Shown: piece by piece, positions 37,939 through 48,259 of the stretch
How the letters are laid out: each line of letters starts with the position of its first letter
How positions within the stretch are numbered: position 1 is the first letter of the stretch
NCBI GenBank assembly: GCA_016201265.1
Contig: JACQDD010000116.1
Span: 1 to 64,000 of the forward strand
Length of the DNA: 64,000 nt
Origin: Terriglobales bacterium
GTDB lineage: Bacteria > Acidobacteriota > Terriglobia > Terriglobales > Acidobacteriaceae
Direction of reading: 5' to 3'
Made by a program: the position numbers and the translations under genes
Notes under the pieces: generated by a model
The model's database searches: none
Seen by the model: the letters and a program-made list of their open reading frames with translations, nothing else
What the model was told of the DNA's origin: nothing

Positions 37939-38099
37939 TCTCACCACAGAGACACAGAGGCACAGAGAAAAGCAACTCCATCAAAATGAATTTTGTCTGC
38001 GATCCGTCTTCTTGGATTGCCAACATCCAAGAAGAACGTAATGCAAAGCGAGAGATCCTACGCTTTTTTTCTCTGTGCCTCTGTGTCTCTGTGGTGAGA
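37939..38099. repeat. 161-bp MITE-like element with 32-bp perfect inverted arms
   Basis: tctcaccacagagacacagaggcacagagaaa (37939-37970) is the exact reverse complement of 38068-38099; inner tcttcttggat/atccaagaaga hairpin. Confidence 0.85.
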
Positions 38100-38137
38100 A
38101 ATCGGCGAGTTGCGAATCCGGCGATGCAAAAAACAAA

Positions 38138-38164
38138 AGCCCCGATCCTTGCGGGATCGGGGCT
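38138..38164 (-). terminator. intrinsic terminator of the minor-pilin operon
   Basis: agccccgatcc/ggatcggggct followed on the minus strand by ttttgttttttg. Confidence 0.85.
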
Positions 38165-38187
38165 GGTTGGTTCGTGGAGTTGACGGT

Positions 38188-41175
38188 TTACTTGTCGCGG
38201 ACGGCAAAGAGCTGGCGATAGCCGAGCGTGTCCACGTCCTTGAACGCTGGAGTTCCGGGCGGGAGACCTTCGGGCGTCGCGAAGTCCGGGTCAAAGACGT
38301 AGTTACGAACCGGCGGCCGATACACCGCGTACGTACAGCACTTGAACGCGCCGGTGTTGTAGGTGGAATAGTAGAGGCTGACCAGCGAACCCTCGTAGTT
38401 CAGGTTGACACCGTTCCAGCTCTCGAGGAAGCGCAGGAAGTTGTGCACGCCTCCATCGGTGCCGAAGCCGAAGTTGGTGCCGCTCTCCCAGTTGGGGAAG
38501 GGGAAATTCATATTCTTTCCGGCGGCGATGGCGACGCGGTAGTAGGTGGTGGCAGCCGGGCGGGTGTCTGCGACCGTCGGCGTAGCGGTCATGCTGATCC
38601 GGTCGTACCATTGGTTGGAGAGAATCGTGACCGCATCTGCGATCACTGCGGCATTGGCATGCTTACTGATAACGTCATTGCCGCCTGCCCAGATCGGATC
38701 GGTCGCGTCGCTGTTGTAGTTGCCCTGGATGTATACGGGATTCTCCGAGGCAACGGTGAAGCCACCAATCAGGGGTTTGGCGGCCGTGACCAGGTCCTTT
38801 CTCACCGGTACGTTCCCCAGTGCACCATCCACAAGTTTCAGTCCGTGGCGAGCGCCGCTCACCCAGTTCTTGCGCGCCGTCGTGCTGCAGGTGTTGATGC
38901 GCGGAGAATACGGATTGTCCGGCGCCGCAGCCAGGATCGCGGCGTTGATGTTGCCGATGTTAGGGGCGGCGGTGTTGTAGAAGCCGAGTCCCATGTTCTT
39001 TGCGCCGAAGCTGTCCAGCAAACCGCTCTGGTTGACATCTTCCGGAGACAGTGTCTTGCCAGCAGGGATGGGATCGAGGACGCCGTCGGGAGCGCCGGCC
39101 GCAGTTGCGCGGTTAATCGAATCCTCCAGGCCGGAGTCGCCGGTTTTTACGTTGGCAGCGTTGGGGTTGGGCAACATGCCCCGGCGATCGGAGAAATAGA
39201 GGACCCAACCATTCTGGACCGCGAAGTCAACATTTGGGCCGATGGCGCCAAACCCTGCCGTACCCCACAGCCATTGTTTCAGGTTGCCGACGTCAATTTC
39301 GACGGCGTTCATCACGCCGTTCGCGGTGCAAGAGTTGGTGTTGGGGGCAATTTGTTTGATGTCGCGGGGTTCGCCTTCGCGGGCATCGTAGAAGTTGATC
39401 GGATACCAGTTGGTCCGGGTGACTGAACTGGCTTGTGAGAAATCCCCATAGAGCACACTTGCGGTGGTCGCATCGGTCTGGAGTTCCGCCGGTCTGGGTG
39501 CCGGTGTGGGGTTCATGCAACCGGCGCCTGCTAGATCCGCGGCCTGGGCGCCCACCATTCCATTTACCGTTCCGTTGGCATTGCGATCCGCCGGTTGCTG
39601 CAGAATCAGGATCGCGTTGGGATGCACCGGGTTGGTTCCAACGGCTGGAGCGTTGTTTCCAGAAAGAGTAGGAGGTGTGGTGCCGCGCGCGAATCCCAGT
39701 TCCAGCCACTCGCGAGTGACCGGTATCCAGTCTCCGGCGGTGTTGCGATATTCGACGCGCAAGTAGCCGTCAAGCAGGTTCCAGGTGCCGGATCCGGCTG
39801 GCGGGAGCAGAGGAGCGGCGACGGGAGCGATTGGAACCAGAGTTTGATTAGCACCCGCTGCTGCCGGTTGATTGGGCCAGTCCAACGGGATGGCCGCTTG
39901 GTTTGCATTGGTCAGGCAAGCGGCGATACCGGTTGTGTCTCTGTTGAACAGACCCACCACCGTGCTGCCTTCCGCGAAATATGTTCTGCGGGTTGCGGGT
40001 AGCCCCGCGATTGGTACCGGTACACCCCGGGTGTAATCGGGGCCCGGATTCGCGACGTTGGCCAGGCGGACATCGGTCGGTTGCGCTCCGCCCGGGAACT
40101 CGGCAGGATCGTCGGCAAGCAACACATGGATCTGGGCCAGGTTGTATTCGCGCGATTGGCTCAGTCCCACGCTGTCAGTCGGCTGCGGACGTCGAATGAT
40201 CTCAAAGGGGAAAGTCGTTCCATTGACAAAGGGGAGCGCGAGATTCTTGGCGCCGGTGCCGCCGGTATTGCCGTAGTTGCCGTCAATGATCTTGGAGTTG
40301 TAGGTGCTCAAGGAAATCGAGGGCCAGGAGGCATTTTGACTGGACTGGGGCGGTTTTCCGCCCATGCCGGTGACGCTGCCTTCGGTCAGGGCAATGGCGC
40401 GGCAAGCCGGTTTCGCGCCGTCACAACCCTGGGAGGCAGTCGGGATCAGAACCGTGCCGGTGTTGTTGTACGAACTGGACGCCAATCCGTTCGGCAGATT
40501 CTGGCGGACCACGTTGCCGAAGGCGGTGAGTTTGTCGTGGAAGGTCAGCTGGGCGCTGTTCGCGACACCCACATACAAGTCGCCATTGGTGTGTACCCGG
40601 CCGGCAAAGTTGAGATTGGGGCTGGCGTAGAAGCCGACGTCGCTGTCGGAGAACACACCGAACTGGAACACGGGAATGAGCGCGACCTGGGCGGTGCGCA
40701 TCATGCTGACTTCCTGGCCACCGGTCTGGGCCGCGGTCACCAGCATGGTCACGGGGACGATCTGGGCATACAAGTCCTTGTTCGGCCCGGACTGGATCTG
40801 ACCGTAGTTGTTTTTCGGCAGGGGAGCGGTGCAGCCCGTGGTCGGCCGCACGTCATAGTCTTTCCAGGTGACGCCGGCGATATAGGGCTGTTTGGAACTC
40901 AGGGCGCAGATGTCGCCGGGTTGGGGCGACTGCACGCTCTTGAACATGGCCGACAGATCGGAAGTCATGTTCTCGATCGCGCCTTCGGCATTGTGGTAGG
41001 CGACGTTGTTCTGCAGATCAGCGCCACCCACTTTGCCTTCGGTGTTGACCATCATCATCAGACCGATGGCGATGCCCGACAGCAGCAGCAGCAGCAGCAA
41101 CGTCGCAATCAGCGTGAATCCCTGTGAAGTTAGTCTCATGCGCCTCATCGTGTGACTCCTCGTTTGTCTCCCCAT
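38188..41175 (-). CDS. very large PilX/GspK-like minor pilin (about 990 aa)
   Basis: MRLTSQG|FTLIATLLLLLLLSGIAIGLMMM prepilin N-terminus lacking Glu5; last gene of the minor-pilin cluster. Confidence 0.75.
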   Translation of the reverse strand: MGRQTRSHTMRRMRLTSQGFTLIATLLLLLLLSGIAIGLMMMVNTEGKVGGADLQNNVAYHNAEGAIENMTSDLSAMFKSVQSPQPGDICALSSKQPYIAGVTWKDYDVRPTTGCTAPLPKNNYGQIQSGPNKDLYAQIVPVTMLVTAAQTGGQEVSMMRTAQVALIPVFQFGVFSDSDVGFYASPNLNFAGRVHTNGDLYVGVANSAQLTFHDKLTAFGNVVRQNLPNGLASSSYNNTGTVLIPTASQGCDGAKPACRAIALTEGSVTGMGGKPPQSSQNASWPSISLSTYNSKIIDGNYGNTGGTGAKNLALPFVNGTTFPFEIIRRPQPTDSVGLSQSREYNLAQIHVLLADDPAEFPGGAQPTDVRLANVANPGPDYTRGVPVPIAGLPATRRTYFAEGSTVVGLFNRDTTGIAACLTNANQAAIPLDWPNQPAAAGANQTLVPIAPVAAPLLPPAGSGTWNLLDGYLRVEYRNTAGDWIPVTREWLELGFARGTTPPTLSGNNAPAVGTNPVHPNAILILQQPADRNANGTVNGMVGAQAADLAGAGCMNPTPAPRPAELQTDATTASVLYGDFSQASSVTRTNWYPINFYDAREGEPRDIKQIAPNTNSCTANGVMNAVEIDVGNLKQWLWGTAGFGAIGPNVDFAVQNGWVLYFSDRRGMLPNPNAANVKTGDSGLEDSINRATAAGAPDGVLDPIPAGKTLSPEDVNQSGLLDSFGAKNMGLGFYNTAAPNIGNINAAILAAAPDNPYSPRINTCSTTARKNWVSGARHGLKLVDGALGNVPVRKDLVTAAKPLIGGFTVASENPVYIQGNYNSDATDPIWAGGNDVISKHANAAVIADAVTILSNQWYDRISMTATPTVADTRPAATTYYRVAIAAGKNMNFPFPNWESGTNFGFGTDGGVHNFLRFLESWNGVNLNYEGSLVSLYYSTYNTGAFKCCTYAVYRPPVRNYVFDPDFATPEGLPPGTPAFKDVDTLGYRQLFAVRDK

Positions 41176-41202
41176 GTCCTGATTCCTGCCTTGCGCGGCC
41201 GC

Positions 41203-42402
41203 CTATTTCACCGGATAGTCGTTTTTGAACGTCAGATCGCGGGCGCTGACGGAAGTCTGCAAATCCAGCCCCTGATACCCCTTGGCCCCGTGAAGCGTGC
41301 TGGCCATGCTCATGTGCTTGATGTTGATCTTGGTGATTTGGTTGGGGGTCATGTTCTGGGAAGCGCCCCCATCCTTCTGGTCGGTCAGCATAGTCCCGGT
41401 ATCGAAGTTGTAGAGGTCATAGCTAAACTGGAGGAAGGAGACGTTTTCCGCCACCGGCACCGGGGAATGTCCACTGACCTGGCGCATCAGACGCGGGGGT
41501 GTGATGGTGTTGTCGATGTAGTAGGTAGTGACGTTAATCCTGTTTCCAGAACCGGTGGAGTTGACAGGAATGTTCCCGATGCTGCCGGCTGCGGCCGCGG
41601 GCTGGTTCATGCGCAAGGGGTCGCCGGCGGCAAAAGCTACGTCGTAAATGCCGCCTCCACGTGGATTGACATTCGTCACTTCCCCGATCACGGTCGAAGT
41701 TGTGGCCCCGACGCCGGCCCCGATCGCCATGCTGAATAAGACCAGGTCCCCGGGAGTGAGCCCGATGACCGTGTCATTCAGCGCCTGCGGCGCCGTGAGC
41801 GGTGGCGGGACGATACAAGTTACGGGCAGAGGATTGGGCAGCGCGAATTGGACCACGGTGTTGCTGGAAACGGTCGCTTTGTAGCAGTTGAGCAAAAAGT
41901 TGGTGTCGGTATTGACCACGGTGATGACGTCGGTCGGACCTGCCGCGGCGTTGAGCGTGGGGCCGAACTTCCATCCCGGAATGAGCCCGTAGAGGTACGG
42001 CACATTGACGCCACTGACCAGTTGAGTGGGATAGGCCACGGCGCCGCCGTTGATGTAGCACTTGGGAATCTGATCGCAGCCATACACGGGAACCTGAGTA
42101 CCCGCTCCCGAAGGCAGCGCAATCTGAACGTTATTGCCCATGCCGGCGCCGGCCATACTGGTGTCCTTGGTCAGCATGTTGGCGGCGGCGCGAAAATCCT
42201 GCTGCATTTCCGCGCGCTGGGAAACGGTCCAGGTGGCGCCCAAGCCTTTGCTGAACAGTTGCACGGCCGCGGCCATGACTATGGTGCCCAGAGCCATGGC
42301 GATCATCACTTCCAGCAAGCTGAAACCTTGGTGGCGAACTGTGGATCGGCGGCGCATACTCCCCCCTTTACCGGAACTGCGAAACAAACGTAGTAAGAAC
42401 AT
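41203..42402 (-). CDS. PilW-like minor pilin
   Basis: RHQG|FSLLEVMIAMALGTIVMAAAVQLFSKGL; position between PilV-like and PilX-like genes. Confidence 0.82.
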   Translation of the reverse strand: MFLLRLFRSSGKGGSMRRRSTVRHQGFSLLEVMIAMALGTIVMAAAVQLFSKGLGATWTVSQRAEMQQDFRAAANMLTKDTSMAGAGMGNNVQIALPSGAGTQVPVYGCDQIPKCYINGGAVAYPTQLVSGVNVPYLYGLIPGWKFGPTLNAAAGPTDVITVVNTDTNFLLNCYKATVSSNTVVQFALPNPLPVTCIVPPPLTAPQALNDTVIGLTPGDLVLFSMAIGAGVGATTSTVIGEVTNVNPRGGGIYDVAFAAGDPLRMNQPAAAAGSIGNIPVNSTGSGNRINVTTYYIDNTITPPRLMRQVSGHSPVPVAENVSFLQFSYDLYNFDTGTMLTDQKDGGASQNMTPNQITKINIKHMSMASTLHGAKGYQGLDLQTSVSARDLTFKNDYPVK

Positions 42403-42994
42403 AGGATTTCGCCACCCGCATCCGAGGCGTGTTGTACTGGATGGTGATATTGATTGCGCGCAACGTAGGGACCACGTTGCCGTTGACGTCGGTCACGGGC
42501 TGAATCTGGATCTGGCGTTGATAGTTCGACAAGGGAAGCTTGATGTCATCCGAGTTTCCGTAAATTCCGTCCGGACCGGGCTCGGTTAGAGTCTGCATAG
42601 TGCCGCCAGAGATATCGTCGGCGGTGCCGAGGATGCCGTCGGCTCCGGGCGTGTACACCTTTTGATAGTTGTTCAGGAAGATGCCACCGTCGGCGACGTT
42701 CTGGATGGCGCTCCATTGCAACTGGGCGGTATTGCGGGCGGTCACGATGCTCTCGAGGGCTTCGTTGGCCAACTGCTTGGCGATCATGTCCTGCTGCGAG
42801 TCCTGGGTGGCAGCCATCGCCATGCCGAAGACGCCGAGAAGGCTGACCAGGCCGATGGTGAGCACGGCCATCGAGATGACCACTTCGATCATCGAAAACC
42901 CGAGCTCCGGTCTGCGGTGAACGAGAATGTTTTTGCGGGCGATTACTGTCGTTGCCAAACCGTACCTCCTGCGCCATTGTTGTACAGCCGCCAT
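42368..42994 (-). CDS. PilV-like minor pilin
   Basis: ELG|FSMIEVVISMAVLTIGLVSLLGVFGMA; true start probably an alternative codon near the fimT stop. Confidence 0.82.
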   Translation of the reverse strand: MAAVQQWRRRYGLATTVIARKNILVHRRPELGFSMIEVVISMAVLTIGLVSLLGVFGMAMAATQDSQQDMIAKQLANEALESIVTARNTAQLQWSAIQNVADGGIFLNNYQKVYTPGADGILGTADDISGGTMQTLTEPGPDGIYGNSDDIKLPLSNYQRQIQIQPVTDVNGNVVPTLRAINITIQYNTPRMRVAKSYVLTTFVSQFR

Positions 42995-43641
42995 CCGCGA
43001 ATGCGTCCGGTGGCTCCCCAGACGGTGAGCGCGCGGGAACTCAAGAGCTCTCCCGGTCGCGCGATGTAAACCACACCGTTGTTAAGGTTGCCCATGCACT
43101 GTCCGGCCAGGCCGACGTCATCCTGGGCGGAACCGTCCGGGCAAAAATAGATCGCCTTCTTTCCACCCACTCCGGCGCCCTGACCGGTGTAGCCAAAATC
43201 AATGGCCACCATGCCCGTTCCGAAGCTGTCCGGAGTTTGCGAGCTGGCGGTGGGGATGCCGGATTCGTTGCTGAAACGCACATCCGTCGGGATCTGGTAG
43301 GTCACGGCCTTGAGGGCACCCTGGAATCCTGCGAACGTCGGGGCGACGGTGACCGTATGTGGGTTCGAGCCGTTGTCGAAAGTCACCACGTAGGACGTGC
43401 GCTGCGCCACCGCATTGTCGCGCGCCTGACGCATGGCGGACAGAACGATGTTGTAAGAATTGACGACACGCTGTTGCTTCAGCACCGGTTGCAGGCTCAT
43501 GAACGTGACCGACGCCATCATGAGTATGATCGCCATTACAATGGCCATTTCCAGCAGGCTGAATCCGCTGGTCCCACGCGATGGGTTGGTTCGCAGACTT
43601 TTCATAGCGTTGCCGGAAACTACCGCTCCTGTGTGGTGCAT
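42943..43641 (-). CDS. FimT/GspH-like minor pilin
   Basis: GTSG|FSLLEMAIVMAIILMMASVTFMSLQPVLKQQRVVNSYNIVLSAMRQARDNAV. Confidence 0.85.
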   Translation of the reverse strand: MHHTGAVVSGNAMKSLRTNPSRGTSGFSLLEMAIVMAIILMMASVTFMSLQPVLKQQRVVNSYNIVLSAMRQARDNAVAQRTSYVVTFDNGSNPHTVTVAPTFAGFQGALKAVTYQIPTDVRFSNESGIPTASSQTPDSFGTGMVAIDFGYTGQGAGVGGKKAIYFCPDGSAQDDVGLAGQCMGNLNNGVVYIARPGELLSSRALTVWGATGRIRGWRLYNNGAGGTVWQRQ

Positions 43642-43814
43642 GCAAAAAAGTCAGCAGCCCAGGCGGCAGAGCAATCCTGTGTGGACGGCCCCAACCAGCC
43701 AGGCCAAACTATGTTGATGGTAGGAACTGTAGGAACATGCGTCAAAGTACGGAGGTACAGCGCACCTTCGTACACTGTCCTTCGGTGATGTAATCGGCTG
43801 CAGTTACGAACGTG

Positions 43815-44258
43815 CTATGCGGAAGAGGCCTGCGAGTAGGCGGCGGGCTTGGCAGCACCGCGCCGGGTGCTGGGAACGTAAGCACAAGAGCGAAAGTCAT
43901 AGTGCTCGGTCAGGCAATCGCCGCAGAGGTGAATTTGATGAACGCGGCATTGGATGACGGGTTCATCTTTTCCGCAGCGATCGCAATTCGCTTTGCGCGG
44001 CCGCTTCCCGGGCGCAGGCGAATTCGCCGCGGGCGCTCCTCCGAGGGAGCGCGCTTTGATGTAGAGCGCGCCGGCGATCAACAGGAGGCCAGTCGAGAAG
44101 AGCACGGCGCCCGCGCACAACATGGTCCGGTCGGTGTCAGGGCCGAAGGCGGCAGGCATAAAGCAGAGACCGACGAATGCGATGAGCGAACCGACTGCGA
44201 TTAGCCACGTACCGGTTTTCGCCGCCATGCCAGTGGGTCCTGGTTGTGAGATCTGCAT
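43815..44258 (-). CDS. membrane protein with C-terminal B-box-like zinc finger
   Basis: Two TM helices; CDRCGKDEPVIQCRVHQIHLCGDCLTEHYDFRSC. Confidence 0.6.
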   Translation of the reverse strand: MQISQPGPTGMAAKTGTWLIAVGSLIAFVGLCFMPAAFGPDTDRTMLCAGAVLFSTGLLLIAGALYIKARSLGGAPAANSPAPGKRPRKANCDRCGKDEPVIQCRVHQIHLCGDCLTEHYDFRSCAYVPSTRRGAAKPAAYSQASSA

Positions 44259-44384
44259 GCAGAAAAATTCTTGAACGCAGAGCCAGCTTAGACCCCGAGG
44301 CGAGGAAACTCCAGATGACTAAAGTTTCCAGATGACACAGGTAACTTGTCGGTGGTATCGGTGCGCACCTAGGATGCTGACATC

Positions 44385-45482
44385 ATGGATCTGCGTGTTC
44401 TGGTCGTGTGCCCGGACCAGGACTCGGCGAACTTGCTGAGTCTTGTCCTGGGCGAAATGGGGATGACGACGGAGCACACGCCCTCGATCGCGCGCGGTCT
44501 GGAGCGCTTGAACGAAGAGCAGTTCGACGCGGTCATCCTGGACTACCGGGCGGATCAAAGTTCCGAGGAATTCCTGGCGAAGTTGCGGCATACCCCAAAG
44601 AGCCGCAATACGCTGCTGATCGCGATTGTCGACGGCGAGTTCAGCGCCCGCCCGGTATTTGGTCTGGGTGCCAATTTCGTTCTCTACCGGCCCCTTTCTC
44701 CGGAACGCACCCGGCTTAGTTTGCGGGCCGCGCGCGGCCTGATGCGCCGTGAACGCCGCCGGACCCCGCGCATTCCCGTGAACTCGCCGGTTAGCGTTGC
44801 TTATCCTGGCGCCGAGGAAGGGCGCGCCACCTTGGTGGACTTGAGCGATGGCGGGACCGCGGTGCGCAGCGGGAGTACGCTTCCGCCCGCATGCAAGGTC
44901 TATTTTCAGTTTGCACTTCCCGGCCAAGAGCAGGCCGTGCGGTTATCGGGAGAGGTGGCTTGGCAGGATGCCAGCGGCCGAACCGGGATTCGTTTCGTAG
45001 ACGTGCCGCAGGCATCGCGCCGGCTCATGCACGCCTGGCTGCTGCAAAACAGTTTTCGCCAGACTCGAAACCAGCCAGGGCCGCCGGTCGCGCCGGTACC
45101 GCGCGCGGATCGTGAGACCAAGCCGGGAAAGAGTACCGATTTGGGTGGCAATCGTCGAGGAGAGCGCCGTTTCCCCTGCAAACTGGGCGCTGAAGTCTAT
45201 CGTCTGGGGAGCAACGTTCCCAATCGCTGCACCCTCTCCGACATCAGTGAAGGCGGATGCTATGTCGAGATGCCGTCCCCGCTCACCGGACTGACCGGTT
45301 TGGAGATCGTGGTTCGTACTCCGGAAATGAAGCTGAAGATTCGGGGGAAAGTGCTCGCGGTGCACCCTGGTTTCGGTATGGGAGTGAGTTTTATCTTCGA
45401 CGATGCTACCGAACGGGAAGAAATGTTGCGCCTACTGGCGCTGCTCGCTGCCGGACCTTCGCTGGACGAACTGCCGCGCTAG
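44385..45482 (+). CDS. receiver-like domain plus two PilZ domains
   Basis: N-terminal REC-like fold ([11 protein letters not shown]); RRTPR...DLSDGG and RGERR...DISEGG, both RxxxR + D/NxSxxG. Confidence 0.85.
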   Translation: MDLRVLVVCPDQDSANLLSLVLGEMGMTTEHTPSIARGLERLNEEQFDAVILDYRADQSSEEFLAKLRHTPKSRNTLLIAIVDGEFSARPVFGLGANFVLYRPLSPERTRLSLRAARGLMRRERRRTPRIPVNSPVSVAYPGAEEGRATLVDLSDGGTAVRSGSTLPPACKVYFQFALPGQEQAVRLSGEVAWQDASGRTGIRFVDVPQASRRLMHAWLLQNSFRQTRNQPGPPVAPVPRADRETKPGKSTDLGGNRRGERRFPCKLGAEVYRLGSNVPNRCTLSDISEGGCYVEMPSPLTGLTGLEIVVRTPEMKLKIRGKVLAVHPGFGMGVSFIFDDATEREEMLRLLALLAAGPSLDELPR

Positions 45483-46438
45483 CGAGGTGCGCTGTCCTTC
45501 TCCTGCACTGCCTTGCGAAAGTACTCCAAAGAAAGTTTGAGCCCACTCTCGAGATCTACTTTCGGTTCCCAGCTCAGCAACCGCCTGGCCTTCGAAATAT
45601 CAGGACACCGCTGCTTGGGGTCATCCTGCGGCAAGGGTTCGAGCTGGATCTTGCTCGCCGAACCGGTGACCGCAATAACCTTCTTGGCGCACTCCAGGAT
45701 CGTAAACTCGGTCGGGTTTCCGATATTCACCGGATCGTGTTCCGAAGACCGCGAGAGGCGAACGATGCCGTCGATCTCGTCGTTGACATAGCAGAAGCTG
45801 CGCGTCTGACTGCCATCGCCATACACTGTCAGATTCTCTCCCCGCAGGGCCTGGCACATGAAGTTGGGAACTACGCGGCCGTCGTTGATCTGCATGCGCG
45901 GCCCATAGGTGTTGAAGATGCGCAGAATGCGGGTGTCCACTTGGTGGTAACGGTGGTAGGCCATGGTCACGGCTTCGGAGAAACGCTTGGCCTCGTCATA
46001 GACGGAGCGAGGGCCGATCGGGTTGACGTGTCCCCAATAGGTTTCTGTTTGTGGATGCACGAGCGGATCGCCGTAGCACTCGGAGGTCGAAGCCATCATG
46101 AATTTGGCCCCGTGTCGCCGCGCCAATTCGAGGGATTCGAAGGTGCCGTAGGAACCGACACGAAGGGTCTCGATTCCGTGCGCGGCGTAGTCCACAGGGC
46201 TAGCCGGACTGGCGAAGTGAAAGACGTAATCCACCGCGCCGCACAGGAGCGGATTGCAGACATCCTGCTGGAGAAACTCGAAGCGGGAGTCGGTGCGCAG
46301 ATGCTCAATATTGGAGAGCCGCCCCGTCAAAAGATTGTCGGCGGCCACAACCATACAGCCGTCACCCAGCAGGGCATCGCATAAATGAGAACCGAGAAAG
46401 CCCGCTCCCCCGGTGACTAGCGCGCGCGCAGGTTTCAT
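45479..46438 (-). CDS. NAD-dependent epimerase, UDP-glucuronate decarboxylase-like
   Basis: [69 protein letters not shown]. Confidence 0.88.
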   Translation of the reverse strand: MKPARALVTGGAGFLGSHLCDALLGDGCMVVAADNLLTGRLSNIEHLRTDSRFEFLQQDVCNPLLCGAVDYVFHFASPASPVDYAAHGIETLRVGSYGTFESLELARRHGAKFMMASTSECYGDPLVHPQTETYWGHVNPIGPRSVYDEAKRFSEAVTMAYHRYHQVDTRILRIFNTYGPRMQINDGRVVPNFMCQALRGENLTVYGDGSQTRSFCYVNDEIDGIVRLSRSSEHDPVNIGNPTEFTILECAKKVIAVTGSASKIQLEPLPQDDPKQRCPDISKARRLLSWEPKVDLESGLKLSLEYFRKAVQEKDSAPR

Positions 46439-46443
46439 GAGCT

Positions 46444-47853
46444 TTAGGGGCGCTCCCTTTTGTTAGTCCGGATTCCGGCGGGCAGATCCTCGGTCAAGGC
46501 CGCCGGACGTCCCACACTGTAGTAGGAGAGGCCGTGCGTGGCCATGACCGCGGGATCGTACAGGTTTCGCCCGTCGATCACGATGGGATACTTCAGCAGC
46601 TTGCGTAGGCGATCCAGATCGAGAGAAGCGAACTCCTCCCACTCGGTGAGGATCAGCAGAGCGTCCGCGCCGCTGGCCGCCTCGTAAGGCCCGGCGGCAT
46701 ATTCGACGCTGGAGTTCAGCGCCTCTTTGGCTCGATCCATGGCGGCGGGATCGTACGCGCAGATGCGGCAGCCCTCGCGCAACAGTTCCTGGACGAGCAG
46801 CATGGCGGGCGACTCGCGGATGTCGTCGGTTCCGCCTTTGAAGGCGAGTCCGAGAACGCCCAGACGCTTGCCGCGGAACGTCCAGAGGACGCCGCGCACT
46901 TTGCGCAGGAAACGGTGGCGCTGGTCTTCGTTGATGCGGATGACTTCGTCGAGCAGCCGAAAGTCATAGCCGCACTCTTTGGCCACGGCGCGGAAGGCCA
47001 TCAGGTCTTTGGGAAAACAGGAGCCGCCGTAGCCGATCCCGGGATTCAGGAACCGGGGCCCGATGCGAGAGTCGGCGCCGATGCCGTCGCACACCTGGTG
47101 TACGTTCGCGCCCACCGACTCGCAGATCGAGGCAACCGCATTGATGAAGGAGATCTTCATGGCCAGAAACGCATTGGAAGCGTGTTTGATCAGTTCCGCG
47201 CTCTTGGTGCTGGTGATGATCAGGCGCGGCGGCACCTGGGCGCGGTCGGGGCGCGGAATGGCATCGCTCCGGGAGTAGTAGGCACCGCTGGTCAGCGGTG
47301 CGTAGATCTCGCGCAGAACCTCCGCGCAGCGTTCACTCTCCACTCCTACCACGATGCGGTCGGGATAAAGGAAGTCGGTCACGGCCGTTCCTTCGCGCAG
47401 GAATTCGGGGTTCGAGGCAATGTCGAACGAAGAGGGCTCGGCCCCGTTTCGGATGACAACAGTGCGGATCCACTGGCTGGTGTAAACCGGAACCGTGCTC
47501 TTCTCGACGACCACCTTGTAACTGTCCACCGCGCCCGAAATTTCACGCGCCACCGATTCCACGTAGGACAGGTCGGCCTCTCCACGGTCGGTGGGTGGGG
47601 TTCCGACCGCGATGAAGATTGCCTGGCACTCCCGTACCGCTGCCTGCAGATCGCCCGAGAACTTGATGCGCTGTCCACGATGACGGGCCAGCAGTTCGGG
47701 CAGAAATCGCTCATGAATCGGAACGTTTCCGGTGCGCAGGGCGGCCAGTTTCTGCTCGTCGTTATCGACGAGGACGACTTCATGTCCCAGGTCCGCAAAA
47801 CAGGCTCCGGTGACCAGACCCACATAACCGGAACCCACCAAGGCGATGCGCAT
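46444..47853 (-). CDS. UDP-glucose 6-dehydrogenase
   Basis: [70 protein letters not shown]. Confidence 0.95.
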   Translation of the reverse strand: MRIALVGSGYVGLVTGACFADLGHEVVLVDNDEQKLAALRTGNVPIHERFLPELLARHRGQRIKFSGDLQAAVRECQAIFIAVGTPPTDRGEADLSYVESVAREISGAVDSYKVVVEKSTVPVYTSQWIRTVVIRNGAEPSSFDIASNPEFLREGTAVTDFLYPDRIVVGVESERCAEVLREIYAPLTSGAYYSRSDAIPRPDRAQVPPRLIITSTKSAELIKHASNAFLAMKISFINAVASICESVGANVHQVCDGIGADSRIGPRFLNPGIGYGGSCFPKDLMAFRAVAKECGYDFRLLDEVIRINEDQRHRFLRKVRGVLWTFRGKRLGVLGLAFKGGTDDIRESPAMLLVQELLREGCRICAYDPAAMDRAKEALNSSVEYAAGPYEAASGADALLILTEWEEFASLDLDRLRKLLKYPIVIDGRNLYDPAVMATHGLSYYSVGRPAALTEDLPAGIRTNKRERP

Positions 47854-48003
47854 ACGAAACCTTCTCCTTGCCCCATTGGGCATGCCCAATTCGCCGGGGG
47901 TACGAAATATTTACTTTAGCAGTATTTGTGAAGTCGCTGGCGCCCCAGGGGTAAATACCTGTGAGTCGCGGGCAAAAACGGGAATTGAAACATCACAGAA
48001 GCG

Positions 48004-48019
48004 GGTGACCGGGGTCACC
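48004..48019. promoter_or_regulatory. palindrome upstream of a small membrane-protein ORF
   Basis: ggtgacc-gg-ggtcacc, perfect 7-bp arms. Confidence 0.35.
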
Positions 48020-48063
48020 GCCCGCGGTGTCCAGCAGATTCAGAATGCAGGCTGGGAGGGATC

Positions 48064-48193
48064 TATGCCCATCCTGATGGTAGCCCTGATTGCGCTGGCC
48101 GCCTTCGGCCTGATTGGCGTGATGCTGGCCCTGGCGGTCACGCTCGAACAGAAGAAGAGTAACGGGAAACCGGGCGCTGGCAAAGTTGCGTGA
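48064..48193 (+). CDS. small single-TM hypothetical protein
   Basis: MPILMVALIALAAFGLIGVMLALAVTLEQKKSNGKPGAGKVA, preceded by gggagg. Confidence 0.55.
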
Positions 48194-48259
48194 GGTTGGG
48201 CTCTTACCCCCAAAAGCCCTTGCTCCGGGCCCAGCCTTCGCTCTCGCAGGAGTCAAGAG

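Noticed and set aside
40081-41127. 348-aa plus-strand ORF antisense to the large PilX-like gene
   Set aside because: Ala/Gly/His-rich shadow translation; the minus strand has a clear prepilin N-terminus and operon context.
44333-44384. Possible sigma-54 promoter (ggtggtatcggtgc) upstream of the double-PilZ gene
   Set aside because: GG-N10-GC spacing present but flanking bases do not match TGGCAC/TTGC.
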